In this document: in pieces, positions 24,976 through 36,661 of the stretch | Position numbering within the stretch: the first letter of the stretch is position 1 | How the letters are laid out: the number at the start of each line of letters is the position of its first letter | Source of the DNA: Channallabes apus | Taxonomy: Eukaryota; Chordata; Actinopteri; Siluriformes; Clariidae | Reading direction: 5' to 3' | DNA length: 64,000 nt | NCBI GenBank assembly: GCA_030522415.1 | Contig: CM060131.1 | Location: 10,187,203-10,251,202 of the forward strand | The notes under the pieces: generated by a model | What the model saw: only the letters and a program-made list of their open reading frames with translations | Databases searched by the model: none | What the model was told of the DNA's origin: nothing | Position numbers and translations under genes: made by a program

Positions 24976-26865
24976 GATCTTCTCTACGTTCAGCTACGTT
25001 GAAATTCAAAGATGCTGAAATGTTGTAGGATGTTTGTAGTCATTGCTGCACAAATGAAATCGCGTAGAAACCGAAATTGCAATACGAACCCGTCCCATCT
25101 GGGGTGCCCGTGGGAATTCCGCAACAGCAGGTGACCAGAAAAGACTAAATTGGAGGTAAAACAATTTATATGAAGCAAGCATTGTGCTGTCAAAGTGAGA
25201 TTTCCGGAAACTAATAAACACATGAGACATACGAGATGTACAAGTTCATAAGCCTTCATGTAATTACTTCTGCCTTCATTTTTTGCTTTAACCCTATATT
25301 AAATACTCTATATAATTTAAATACAAAATGGTAAGTAGATAAAATACCCTTCAACAACAGATAGCGCCTTTATTAATTTTTTTACTCAAGTGGTTTAACC
25401 GCAAAGTGACTAGGAAAGAGAGCTCCAGTGGATATTAAACGCCTACACGTGTCTATACGAATTCCAGTTTTCTTTTCTGTTTCTCTATACGTATGCTACA
25501 TCATCATAAATATTGCATTCTGATAATAATGTCATCCATCTTGCCTTGGGAATTGTTTGGTGCCTCATACGGAGAATGTTTGATTGTTCACTCTGCCCTG
25601 TTTGATCAGGCAGTAACAGCGCTATAACAATGATCAGCTACAATGTCGGGATGTGGGTAAATTATTTACACACCCGGTTGCTGCTGAGCTATGCGTGGCC
25701 ATGTCCGTGTGTTTACGTAATTGTTACACTGGCTTTTCCGTGCATATGATGTATGTTGATTAACGTGGTAGTACACAAAGGAAATAAAAAGAGCAAGATA
25801 CAAAAAAAAAAAGAAATAATTTAATAGCCACTGTAGAGAGAAATAAAACACAAAAATGCCAAAAGAAATACAGTTCCCTAAGCATTATCACAATACCAGC
25901 TTGAGAAACAAACACAGCATATGGCTGTGAATGCACTCATTCTGTGTCCGGGCAAATGAAACTACTGAAACGTCCACTGCATGTTTATTAGCCTCGAACA
26001 CGTTTCCTCATACTCTGAATGCTTTTGTGAGTTTCTATCATTTATCTGGATGATCTTGAGATGCAACGTTTGGTCATGGTCCAGATTAAATAACCGGTTG
26101 AGTTGGACTCTTCATTATATCAAAGAGCACTTCTGAACTGGACCAGATCATTCATCTTAGACCACAGTGTCACATTTAGAATGCAGAGTGTGTTCCAAAT
26201 GAGTAACTAGTGTACACTACAAAAGGTATGCATCAAATCCATCAACGTTTTATTATCTTTAGATGTTTGAATGTTTAATTTAGGACATGTCCCAAATAAC
26301 AGTCAAGTATATACTATGAAAACAGGTACCAAATTCATTCACTTCATGCAACCTTAATATACCGGATCTAATCTAGGACGTGTTCCAGATCAGTAACAAG
26401 CCAACACTACAAAGACGGACACCAAATTCACCTGAAATATTCAATCTTAAGCTACATGGCCTGATGTAACAAATCTTTCAAATGAGTACATCATGTTTTT
26501 GCTCTTCATTCTCAGGTACAATTATGTACTCGCACTCTCCCATACAGCAGGTGGCAGCACCATTAAACGCAAGAGAAGCAGAGAGAATGCAGTCGTTACC
26601 CTTCATGCTATTTCTGAAATCACTGACATTTCGTTAAATATCGTGTCATGACTAACGCTCTCGAGTGTCTTACTTACCCTACTTTATCAGCTTTCAGTTT
26701 GGCATTAGATTCAGTGGCATTATATTCAGTGACACGTTCAGTGACATCACACTGAGGAACATCATAGTGCTTTTTCTCCAGCCTCTGCAACCTATTCTAC
26801 ACACGTACACATCACAAAATGTTAACATTCACACACACACATATATCTCTCTCACAATTAGTCCA

Positions 26866-27215
26866 CATCAAGTCAAGTGGGGTTTTATCGTCATTTCAAC
26901 CATATACAGTGAAACAAAACGCAGTCATCCAGAACTGAGTTGCTATATACACATAACGTAAATCAGCAGAAACTACCTAGCTAACTAGGACACCTAATTA
27001 GCTGACTATCTAAGACAAACCAAATTGACATCATGAATGATCAAAAACTACTCTAAAAGTACAATACAAAAGACATTACAATACAAAAGATAACACGAGA
27101 CAACATAAAGTGCATGTGCAAATGTGCAAAAAGGAGCAGCAACACGACCACATGACACAATGCAATATACTGTGATGATGTAGTGTGGAATGTCACAGTC
27201 CAGGCAGTGGTAGCT
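26866..27215 (+). repeat. Dispersed fish retroposon-type repeat
   Basis: TCAAGTCAAGTGGGGTTTTA with CGTCATTTCAACCATATACA is the start of a repeat seen widely in fish genomes as I recall it; downstream the local block ACAATACAAAAGACATTAC is repeated. Right limit uncertain. Confidence 0.5.
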
Positions 27216-29772
27216 CGTCAGGGTGGTTGAGGTTCTTGGTGCTTGGACAAGGCTCTTAATGCTCTGCCCATGAAAAATCATTCCGCCATTGTCTGTCCCA
27301 AAGCCAGGATGAGAAAGGAGCGAGGGTCCTGGCACTGTAAAAGCCTCCACCGTTGTTAGAGAAATGAGAGAACCCCCTGCTGGGCTCAACAACACAGGAG
27401 GAAAAATAAAAAATTATACTTAGCACATGCTCCAAATGAGTTATTAACGTACGCTAGAAAGCTCAGCCCTTAAGCTTTAACAAACATAAAATACTAGGTT
27501 TGATTTAGGACACGTTCCAACTTTAATGACAATCAGTGTAACCTCCGTCACAGAGATGATGTCATTTGTCTTCAACTGTATAGTGTCACGTTCTGGAACC
27601 GTCCCAAACAACCCTGGCCGTGCCCCCTATGTGACGAGGAGGAGCTGTGTGTTTGGACATGACGTATGTGACAGATCCAGGACATGGCTCGATCGGGCTC
27701 ACATGGGGAGCAGCTCTCTCTCAGTCATCGGTGTTTCCACATGCAGCAACGTGAGCACGAGGGAAGGAGTGATTTACCGCAGAGTGGATCCGTACGGCTC
27801 GAGCAGCGCACTTCAAAGCATCCCTAAGCCCTTAAGTTTATGAGACTCAGCAACTCTTTGCGAGCCATGCTGTAACCACAGTCTTCCCCTTCTTCCTCCC
27901 TCATTCACTGAACGCCAGATGGATGGAGCAGAAAAGCCGGGAGAGCGGTGGCCCTGCTGGGTGGCCTCGTCCCAAACCGTCTACAACACCTCAACAATCA
28001 TGACTAAGAAAGCTGCAGAAGATACAGTTAAATTAATGCATGTACATTCTCTATAAGTGTACGACTTGGTTATAAATCCGCATATCATATCTTTTGGTGT
28101 GTACTGTTACAGGAAACGTCAGCAATTCTTCCTATAACTTCTATTAAACCAAAGCAAATTTGTGAACAGTTACAGTTTTGATTTACTGAAAGAAAGACGC
28201 TATTGTAATGAAGACGCTGTTTGAAAGGAAGGGCAAGACGGGTTCACCCTCCCCCACGTGCACTCTTTCTCTTTCGTTCCTTGCTAGCCAGTCATCCATT
28301 GGTCGTTTGTTCCCATGCCAGAAGGCAGAAACTTACAAAGGCAAATATTGACTGCGAGCAGGCAGACTCCCAACTGTCTGTGTGTGTGTACAGTGTGTGC
28401 ACTTGTAGTCGAGCCCGCTCAATGCTGTGACAATGAAAGACATTAAAAAGCCATTAAGTCTTACTCTATGCTCACACTAGCGTGTGGAATTGCGACAGAT
28501 GACCGCTTTAAATGATTTCTGCGCTAATGGCAAGTGAAAATGATACATGAAATGAGACTTTTTTATTTAATTTTATTTTATGTAAATCACGTATGATGCA
28601 ATTAAGCAATGCGCACATAAAAACTTGCCATGGCACATCCTATAGAGCTTACGTCTTTTATAGTGTGTACGGCGTTTCTACAGTTGCTTTGTCACAAAGT
28701 TTGGTTTCTATCTGCAATAAGTTTCTGGGTTGAGCTATAGGGTGCTGAAAAAAACAAATAAATAAATAAAAATACATGAAAACCTGTAACTGTGGTTGCA
28801 TAATAAATGTTAAACACACTGATTAGTCCATTGCTTTACTTGTGCTTAACTAAACAATTCTATAGAAACTACAGCTGTCAGTAAAATATTAATAAAAATA
28901 TTTAACGTTAACACACACACGGGTACCTTTCATTCTCAGCAGTTAGCGTAAACACATTCAAATCCCAATATTCATCAATGAAATGTGCTTTCTGACGATG
29001 GGTCTGTACTTCCACAAAGTCTGATTGGACGAATTTTTTCGTAGACAGCTCTGGGAACAGTTTTAGAACCGCAGAACTGACTCAATCTAACAAGCCTCAA
29101 AACTAGAAATGTGTTTGTTTGCAAATCTCTCATATGCGGTTTTGGAATTCGTCTGGCGAGATGCATCCTGTGTCTCCTTAAGGACAATAAAATTGAAATG
29201 AAAATTGTTTCCATTTCCAAATCATTTTAACGCTTTAAGGACTTTATTTACAGTACTTAATACACGTTTTAACTCGTTAATGCCGACAGCACATGTATAA
29301 ATGCTACAACTTCTCACATTCATTGAAATTAGCGCACGTGTGCAAACAATTTAATTGGAAAATAAGCGCATGAGAGGAACCTCTTCTCATTCATCTATTT
29401 TACAATGGAATGTGAGGAACATTAAAGACAGATTTGGTGCCATATTTAGAGAAATTATCAGTAGTCATGCAGAGAATAGTGTTTGTGATATTGTAGTAGT
29501 TTCAGTACTTTGATTAAGTGTCACTAAGTTTAGTTATACGTGTATATACATGAGCGTTAGAGATGGACGAAACATTGATTCTTAGTTCTTTAACGCGATT
29601 CATTTTCGTGGCGATTCATATATCGCTTGATTCACACAGATTCCACAATCGATTGCTTTAAAAAATAATAAATTTTTAGATGTTTGCATTTAAGGTGGTA
29701 AAAATGTTGCAGTTGCTCTATAATCCTACACGTAGTGGACACTAAGCCTTTCACACAGCTCAGCAGGAGCTT

Positions 29773-29831
29773 TTCAGACAGTAAAGTTTTAATCTAGACT
29801 GTTAAGAAGGATTAAAACTTTACTGTCTGAA
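29773..29831. repeat. Perfect 22-bp hairpin, 15-nt loop
   Basis: 29773-29794 (TTCAGACAGTAAAG...) is the exact reverse complement of 29810-29831, with a 15-nt loop. It could be a transposon core, a cruciform or a small-RNA precursor; nothing in the sequence decides. Confidence 0.9.
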
Positions 29832-30943
29832 CTTACATCTTAAATTCTCTACTGGTTCCTCTCTGGATTATCAAGATTAGATAAACATTTAAAATGTAAC
29901 GTTGAAGATTTTTCAGATTTGAGATGCGGCTCATGCCGACAATCACAACAATGGCAGAAAGCAAGACAGAGGTCGTCTGTGTGTTCAACAAGGCTGTGTG
30001 TGAAACGTTTTAGCACTTACATACCATCTAGTCAATAGTGGACTGTTCCTTAAAACAAATAAACTCCCTATTAGAATTTTTTTTACTTAACTACGTTATT
30101 TATCTATGTTACTCGCATCATAAAAAGTTCCCAATACAGTAAACTTGGTCATGTGACCAAAAAGCTGCAACAGAATTACATTGTCTAATACAGAGCCTTC
30201 TCTGTGTTTTCTTTCCCAACGCGGGTGAATGGATGAATGAGGCTTCGCTGACCTGCTGTGTTCACCCGCACCCACAGTACGCTACGACACGCTAAAGCCC
30301 GTTCTCTCCCAAACACAAACCAGAGCTCCTGATACAGATCTGTCTCGAAGGCTCTGATATAAACAATGCTAATGTCAGCAGTTGGGTTTACAATACTGAG
30401 AGGGAAAAATGCCAAGCTAAATGAAGCGCTGAAAAACGACTGAGAACGTTCCAGATCTTTCCCAGCGACCACACATCGCCCTGGTGTCGTGGGATCGCTG
30501 GATTTCGAGAGGGTGTTTCTTTAGAATTTCCCCGTTATTCTTATGCACATTTTAAATTCAAACCAGAAAAAAAAAAGATAAACTAAATAGTATTAAATAG
30601 TTTTTGGTTGACATGTAGAAGTATGAGATAAAAGGTGATGGAAATAAATGAAGTGTAGCAGTGGGAAAAGAGCCAGACTGGGTCACTTGTATGCTGCGTA
30701 TGAAGCAGAGGACATGTTCCCAGGCCTGATCCAGGAGATCCTGAAGATACTGGTGTTTTTTCTTCTCAGGCACGTTCATCTACTCAAGAAGGATGGGTTA
30801 TTATAGCTGAATGGATAAATAATTTTGGAAATCTGTGCTGTAGAGTTTGGTTTTATTATACTTCAGCACTTGATCACTTCTGATTGGTCAGATGGAGTTG
30901 ATTTAAGATATAAAATCTTCAATTATTTGTCACATGGAGCAGA

Positions 30944-31005
30944 TAGCGTGGCGGTGCTGGGGCTCAAACCCAGAGCCTTGACCAATTAAGCCACCACTGC
31001 CCCTT
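30944..31005 (-). repeat. tRNA-derived SINE fragment (second family)
   Basis: The minus strand reads GGGCAGTGGTGGCTTAATTG, AAGGCTCTGGGTTTGAGCCC and CAGCACCGCCACG, a short version of the SINE at 32.9 kb with its middle deleted. Confidence 0.6.
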
Positions 31006-31304
31006 TATTAGCTATAAGAGCACCTTAAACGGAGATTGGAAGGACACTGGACCCAGATGGTACACAGTCTGCCCTCGCTGGAATGTCCACCACCACGCCA
31101 GCTGCCGTGTTCACACAAGGCTACGGGCACGCGCAAACTACAAGCTCTCACCCTCGTAACCAATAAGATATCACCATAAGAATTTCACACAAGTCATGAC
31201 TTTGATGTTTGATGAATTCAGCTGCACTTGGTGAAATCTACATTACAAAACAACAGAAGAGAGCATCCGCGAGGAAGGTCTGAGGAAGGTCACCTTCTAC
31301 CTCA

Positions 31305-31405
31305 AGTTCTGGCAGACGCCCTCATCCAGAGCGACTTATATTTATCTCATTACACATATGAGCATTTGAGGGTTCAGGGGCCTTGCCTTGAACCTGGGAC
31401 ATGTC
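31305..31405 (+). repeat. Dispersed repeat related to the one at 24.9 kb
   Basis: GGCAGACGCCCTCATCCAGA, GCGACTTATATTTATCTCAT and GAGCATTTGAGGGTTCAGGG match the repeat at 24.9 kb in the same orientation. Confidence 0.5.
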
Positions 31406-32854
31406 TTAATATGTTTCCCCCCGCTCATATTGTAGCTTGAAGACGACTCAATTCCGAGTACACTTCCTGGACAGAGTGTCTGAGTGATCATTCAAGCCTG
31501 TAGTGCTGCTTCTTACCCACCGAGCTAGTCCTGCCTCATGCCTGCTGTATGAAAAACCATTAGTCACAGTCATCCAGTTCTCCTCGTGCCTGTCACTGCG
31601 TTCACTCTGCGTCAGTGTGTCGCTCTCCATTATTACACACTTGACAGCTCTTTTGCACACTCGACATTCAGAAGCTAGCACAAAAAAAAAAAAAAAAAAA
31701 AGAACTCAACTGTCGAGCACAATTAGCTACAAACGTGTAGTGGTCATGGTGAATTCTACACACTTCATTTCACAGTGAGTTCAACACAATACACTGGAAA
31801 CACAAAACTGGAGACCTTGACTCTATTCCATCCTTCATTCTCTTCTCCTTTCCGAAATGCAGCTTGTGTTAATTACTAACTCCGGCAGTTATTCACAGCC
31901 AGTCTGGCCTGGCAGGGTGGTTAGGGCAGACAGAGATGAAGAAACGGAAGAGGAAAGAGAAAAAAAAACCTAAATGTTAATAAATAAATAAATAAATAAA
32001 TAAAAGAACTGGTTTTTCCAGTGCTAAGCCAGTGATTCGACATGACGTTCAAACCACAGCCCGATGAGACACGGACAAACAACACACAGCATACCAGCTA
32101 GCCCGAAGCCTTGGAGCCACTGTATTAATGTGGTCGAAAAATTTAATTAGCCAAGAGAATGGTTCCATAGTGGTTTGCTTTATTGGGGTAAGTGATCAGT
32201 CAGATCCAGGGTCTGGGTTTTTTTTTTTTTTTTGTGGAAGGATATATGCAGGACATCTCGGGTTTCTGCTGCTCTACAGCTCGGTCGCTTGGAGCAGTTT
32301 GGGCTTCATGGGTCGGTTTAGCATCTTGTGTCTAAAGGATAACACTGGAATCCAAAATACCGGACTGTCGTGACTCGTGTAAGCACTTCACTGCTTGTCG
32401 CACTGTGTAATTTTGGGCAGCTAGCACCAGACACACTAAAACAGAGAGATGGGGAAAAAAATCGAATCAGTAATTCATCGCGATTGTTTGGTTTGGCACT
32501 TGCACACAGTGATATGATATCGGTGCACGCTGGTGATTTCCGTCCCGACTAGGACATCACACAACTAAAGATTAAAAGAATTAAATATCCAGGAACAGTG
32601 TCTTGACAATAGAAGCAAAAATGATGGATTGGATATCAGAGTACACATATCAGACATCAGATCCGCTAACACATGGAAAAGGGAAAAAGATTTGGAAATA
32701 AAAATTTTAATAATTGTCTCAATCGGGCTCACAGAGATGTTATTGTTTTGCCAATTCTTTTCTAATTTACTTTGTTAAACTGTAAAGTGGTATTGTTGGC
32801 TTTTCTAAACACAACCCAAGATACAAGCACGACCTCTTTTCGATCACTCACCAA

Positions 32855-32970
32855 AGTGGTGTCTCAAAGGGCTAATGCTCTAGGGTTACTGATCAGAAGG
32901 TTGAGAGTTCGGGTCCCCGGCACCGCCAAACTGCCAATGTTGAGCCCTTAAGCAAGGCCATTAAATTACT
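32855..32970 (+). repeat. tRNA-derived SINE fragment (second family)
   Basis: Contains AGTGGTGTCTCAAAGGGC (A-box region), GTTACTGATCAGAAGGTTGA, GAGTTCGGGTCCC (B-box-like) and CACCGCCAAACTGCCAATGT, the order of a widespread fish SINE. It is followed directly by another dispersed repeat. Confidence 0.65.
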
Positions 32971-32979
32971 GCAGATTAA

Positions 32980-33110
32980 AAGATTCAAAAGGTGCTTTAT
33001 TGGCACAACAAATATGTACGTCCGTTTTGCCAAAGCATTTACATTCGTATTGCTAAATTACTTCACCGTGCTGTAAATTACATGTGACAAATGATTGAAT
33101 ATTTCCATCC
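32980..33110 (+). repeat. Dispersed repeat fragment
   Basis: AAAGGTGCTTTATTGGCACA with TTTTGCCAAAGCATTTACAT resembles a common fish retroposon tail region. It abuts the SINE ending at 32970. Confidence 0.4.
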
Positions 33111-33791
33111 ACCTGGTGCATGAAATGTATTAACTTGGGGAAAAGCGGTGTATTAGAAATGCACTAGTATTAGATTCGCACCTTGCACTGGGTATCCTGG
33201 TCCTGTGCCAGAATGTGATTGCTGCAATGAGGGGCAAAACGCACCACGGTTCGATGTAAACTGAATAAACCCAGACTGGTAAATGAAAAATACCATGAAA
33301 GACTCTTCAGCCGAGCGCTGACCTTTAGAGTCGGCCATCTTGGGGGAAAAAAAACGCTAGTCTCCTTGAACTTCTTTTTTGTGGCCGATTCATCACCGGA
33401 ACTTTCCCAAACTCTGGAGCGCTGTTACACTGGTTCATATCCCATGGAAGTTCCCTTAGCTGTTCCAATTCCCCAAAAAGAGAGGGGAAAAAAAACACAC
33501 AAAGTGTGGGAAAACATACTTTCTTAAGGCCTGACTCAGCAGTTCTGTCTTGTTAATATGCGGAGCAACTTCAGACACTAAGCAGGAACATCTTAGCACT
33601 TTTTTTTTTTTTTTAACTGCCAGGAAACGGTCAATGGAGGCGCTAACACAAATGTGCCACATTTACACTCCCATTCACACTCCGTCTCAGACACACACCA
33701 AAACACACACTAAGTATTATGGCTGGAGGAAAGGGGATTAAAAGCACTGAGACTCTGGCAGGGGCTCAAGTGCTGAAGTGGGTTAAAGTGT

Positions 33792-33793
<2 letters not shown>

Positions 33794-33879
<86 letters not shown>

Positions 33880-33990
33880 CCAGGCCAACCTTGCCTGTGC
33901 ATCAAAGGGCTCTTTTGTGACGTGACTGGAACCAGATATACCGCAAAATATATACGAGACGTCGTCCCCCCCTCCCACACAGACATACAT

Positions 33991-34030
<40 letters not shown>
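33794..34030. repeat. Two (CA)n microsatellites
   Basis: (CA) array of about 41 units at 33794-33876 and a second of about 17 units at 33996-34030. Confidence 0.95.
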
Positions 34031-34033
<3 letters not shown>

Positions 34034-34173
34034 CAATTCCTTGATCATGGATGTTGTGGTTTTAACTGACCAGCTGGGGCTACTCCTTTTCCTCCCTACT
34101 TCTGTCTTTTCAAAACAAGGTTCGTGCATAAATGCCAGAGCATTGAATCTAATCTAGAACAGAAACACTTTTG

Positions 34174-34202
34174 AGATTTGAACAAACAGTTTGTTCAAAT
34201 CT
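34174..34202. repeat. 29-bp palindrome
   Basis: Two perfect 14-bp arms (AGATTTGAACAAAC and its complement) around one base. It is followed at once by a 25-bp direct duplication containing GCTGGAAAAAAAT. Confidence 0.9.
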
Positions 34203-34255
34203 GAGCTACTGCTGGAAAAAAATTAGCTGAGCTATTGCTGGAAAAAAATGTCTTA

Positions 34256-35102
34256 GGGTGCTTTCACACCTACAGCATTTGGTGCGCACCAAACGTGTTT
34301 GGTCCCTTGGGTCGGTTCGTTTGCGTTGATGTGAATGCAATCTCGGTACTTTGGTGCGCACCAAATCAATCGATCCGAGACCTGCCTGAAGGGGTGGTCT
34401 CGGGCCGCTTTATCCGCTCTACTTTGGTACAGTTCGTCTGGTGTGAAAGCAACCAAACCAAATATGATGAAATGGTATAGTTTAATGCACTTTGGGGTTG
34501 CGGGTAAAATTATTTTCCCTTCCTGATGACTCGATTAAATTTTTCAAGCTCGACTCGCAATGAAATCAAACCGCGGAGAAACGTGGAGTGCCGAAGAAAT
34601 TAAGTGCCTCTCTGTATTCACATTAAAGATGAAAAATGTGTGTCTGGGCTGTTTCGATCGGCCAACGGATTACCTGATGGATCTGCAGGAAGATCGCCGG
34701 CTAATAACAAAGTGATCATTCAGGAGGAGGGCACGTCTCTCCCTGAAGTGACTCGTAATGCGCCGTCGGTGAGATGAATAAACCAGGGAACTGGTTTGGA
34801 GTCGCAGCCGCGAATCGTGTTCGAAATTAATTATCTGAAAATAATGATTAGCACGTACAATGCAGTGCGCGAGGATCAGCGCCATGAGCGCAAAGCAAAG
34901 CTGTTCCTCCATGATTATTGAAAGTGGCGCGATTTTCTGAAAATAGTCTGTTTCCGGTGCCGATGGGCTTCGCGGTCTATTTTGGTTCGTTTAGAACTCT
35001 GCATATGTGAAAGCAAACCGTACCAACGTCTGTTTACTACATTGTAACATTTTTCTGACTGGTGCGGACTAAAGCAATCGAACTATAGGTGTGAAAGCAC
35101 CC
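34256..35102 (+). mobile_element. PIF/Harbinger-like non-autonomous element with TTA duplication
   Basis: The ends GGGTGCTTTCACACCTACAG and, inverted, CTATAGGTGTGAAAGCACCC form a 20-bp near-perfect inverted repeat flanked by TTA on both sides (34253-34255, 35103-35105). That is the 3-bp duplication of PIF/Harbinger elements. Inside, from ATG at about 34560, the plus strand reads MKSNRGETWSAEEIKCL, resembling the start of the Myb/SANT-like protein these elements encode; it is broken soon after. No DDE nuclease gene is left. Confidence 0.8.
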
Positions 35103-35350
35103 TTAGCTATATGTCTGCCTTGATGTTATATTTTTAACGTGAGAATCAGGAATAACAAAAACATATCCAGACCTCAAAAGGAAAAAAAAAAAGAAGTTCG
35201 TCTGAGCTCCTTACACACCTGAACCTGTGCTCTAATTACACATTTGCCATCAGATGAGACAAACCAGTAGTTATAATACTGTTAATATGTTTAATTAACA
35301 TTTCTACCCCTTTGGAGTTTATCTGGCTCAGGAATCCCTTGACACACACA

Positions 35351-35351
<1 letters not shown>

Positions 35352-35400
<49 letters not shown>
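35352..35400. repeat. (CT)n microsatellite
   Basis: Uninterrupted CT run of about 24 units; a polypurine/polypyrimidine tract. Confidence 0.95.
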
Positions 35401-35403
<3 letters not shown>

Positions 35404-35711
35404 ATTTGTAGCCCCCGTTTCTCACGCAGCACTAACATAAGGGCACAGTGGTACATTGTTTTCTGCCAAGGCCAGAGAGCAGAAACACCCTCAGCCATGC
35501 TAAGTAGGTCAGGACACGGAAGAGATAAAGGGAATGTTAGCTACGTTAGCTACGTTTACAGGGACAATATTTCTTCAACTCCTTTCTGATTAGAGATTCC
35601 AACTAAACAGTTTACAGGTATGTTGTTCTGATAAAATGTGTGTTTACATGCACAAAGCATTTGATCACAATATACTTTAAAAATTTTTTGTTCTACTTGG
35701 TTTTGCTCAAC

Positions 35712-35898
35712 GTGAAACATTTAATCAGATGGAAATATATTAAGAAAGAAGAATGCGTTTTTTTTCTCCAACTTTGAGGTTGGAATTCAGTCTCGAATCT
35801 AACCCATCAGAGACGATACTGAATTACAACCTCAAAGTTAGAGAAAAATACGCATTCTTCTCCTTCTTAATATATTTCCATCTGATTAAATGTTTCAC
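35712..35898. repeat. Long imperfect hairpin (foldback) sequence
   Basis: The arm 35712-35793 (starting GTGAAACATTTAATCAGATG) is the near-perfect reverse complement of 35817-35898 (ending CATCTGATTAAATGTTTCAC), about 80 bp each with a few mismatches and small indels. The loop is about 23 nt and itself includes pairing GTCTC/GAGAC. The right arm ends exactly where the target duplication of the neighbouring hAT begins. Family unknown; it may be part of a larger foldback or miniature DNA transposon. Confidence 0.85.
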
Positions 35899-35905
35899 AA
35901 ATGAC

Positions 35906-36653
35906 TAGGGTTGGGTACCGAAACCCGGTGCCCATATAAGGCATATAACCGATATGCACTAGAACTGAATCAGAATGCAGATTTCATTGCCTCATTAACA
36001 GTGCCACTTAAATGCCTGGGAAGTCCACTCAAATATCTGTCCTCTGGTTCACTGAAACGGACTTAAAAAGCATCATCGCCTTCACCAAAAATTTCCCCAA
36101 CTGAGAAAATACAACTAATGTTTGTAGTAACATGGGTGGCTACTGTATATTGATTTCACGTTCCGACTTAAAAGCACAACCGGTGTGAATGCAGTAATTA
36201 CACATGCTCTGATGGTAACAGGTAGCGTTAGCTCGCTAAGCTAAACACGCGTAAATTAAAATGCCTAAAGCAAAACGTTCTAAAATGTGGCCGTATTTTA
36301 CAACAAAGGATTCTCGACACCACAATGTGCAACAAATGTCTCAACTGTTGCATGTAAAGCGAAAACACGTCAAAAATAACTCAACATCTGAGGACACGCA
36401 GGATGAAGTTGAAAGCAGCGGATATCAGAGGGCTGTGTGGGCATCCCCGAGCCCAGTCAGTCCAACTCTACCAAAGTCTGAAGAGGTGTCGTATTTTGCC
36501 CGATAAGGCAAATGTGGTCATATTTCTGCAAAACCATTGCTAAAATTTTTAAATAGCTGTGTCTATTAAAATTTAATAGCCATCGGTACCGTTTTTTTTT
36601 TTGTGTTGATTTGGCATTGGTATTGTAAAGAACCCAAACGATGCCCAGCCCCA
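35906..36653 (+). mobile_element. hAT element remnant with BED-like N-terminal fragment
   Basis: Starts TAGGGTTGGGTACCGAAACC and ends GATGCCCAGCCCCA, an imperfect inverted repeat. The flanks CAAATGAC (35898-35905) and GAAATAAC (36654-36661) agree at 6 of 8 positions, consistent with an aged hAT duplication. A plus-strand open frame from 36261 begins MPKAKRSKMWPYFTTKDS, the usual start of a ZBED/hAT transposase with a BED-type finger, but the zinc ligands are degraded and it ends after 81 codons. Confidence 0.75.
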
Positions 36654-36661
36654 GAAATAAC

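Larger units (their letters stand above)
24976..30943. other. Intronic stretch, mostly unassigned
   Basis: Holds the repeat at 26.9 kb and the hairpin at 29.8 kb. A patch at 27540-27850 is GC-richer with an open 105-codon frame, but that protein has no recognisable motif. The sequence around 29560-29980 has hAT-like character (ATCGATT motifs, a short MAESKTE frame start) without identifiable ends. Confidence 0.5.
33111..34250. other. Intronic stretch with CA repeats and palindrome
   Basis: No gene signal; contents are the two CA arrays, the 29-bp palindrome and a short direct duplication. Confidence 0.6.

Noticed and set aside
27526..27843. 105-codon frame in a GC-richer patch
   Set aside because: No motif, and no splice site fitting a sipa1l3 exon frame could be supported; possibly regulatory DNA but unproven.
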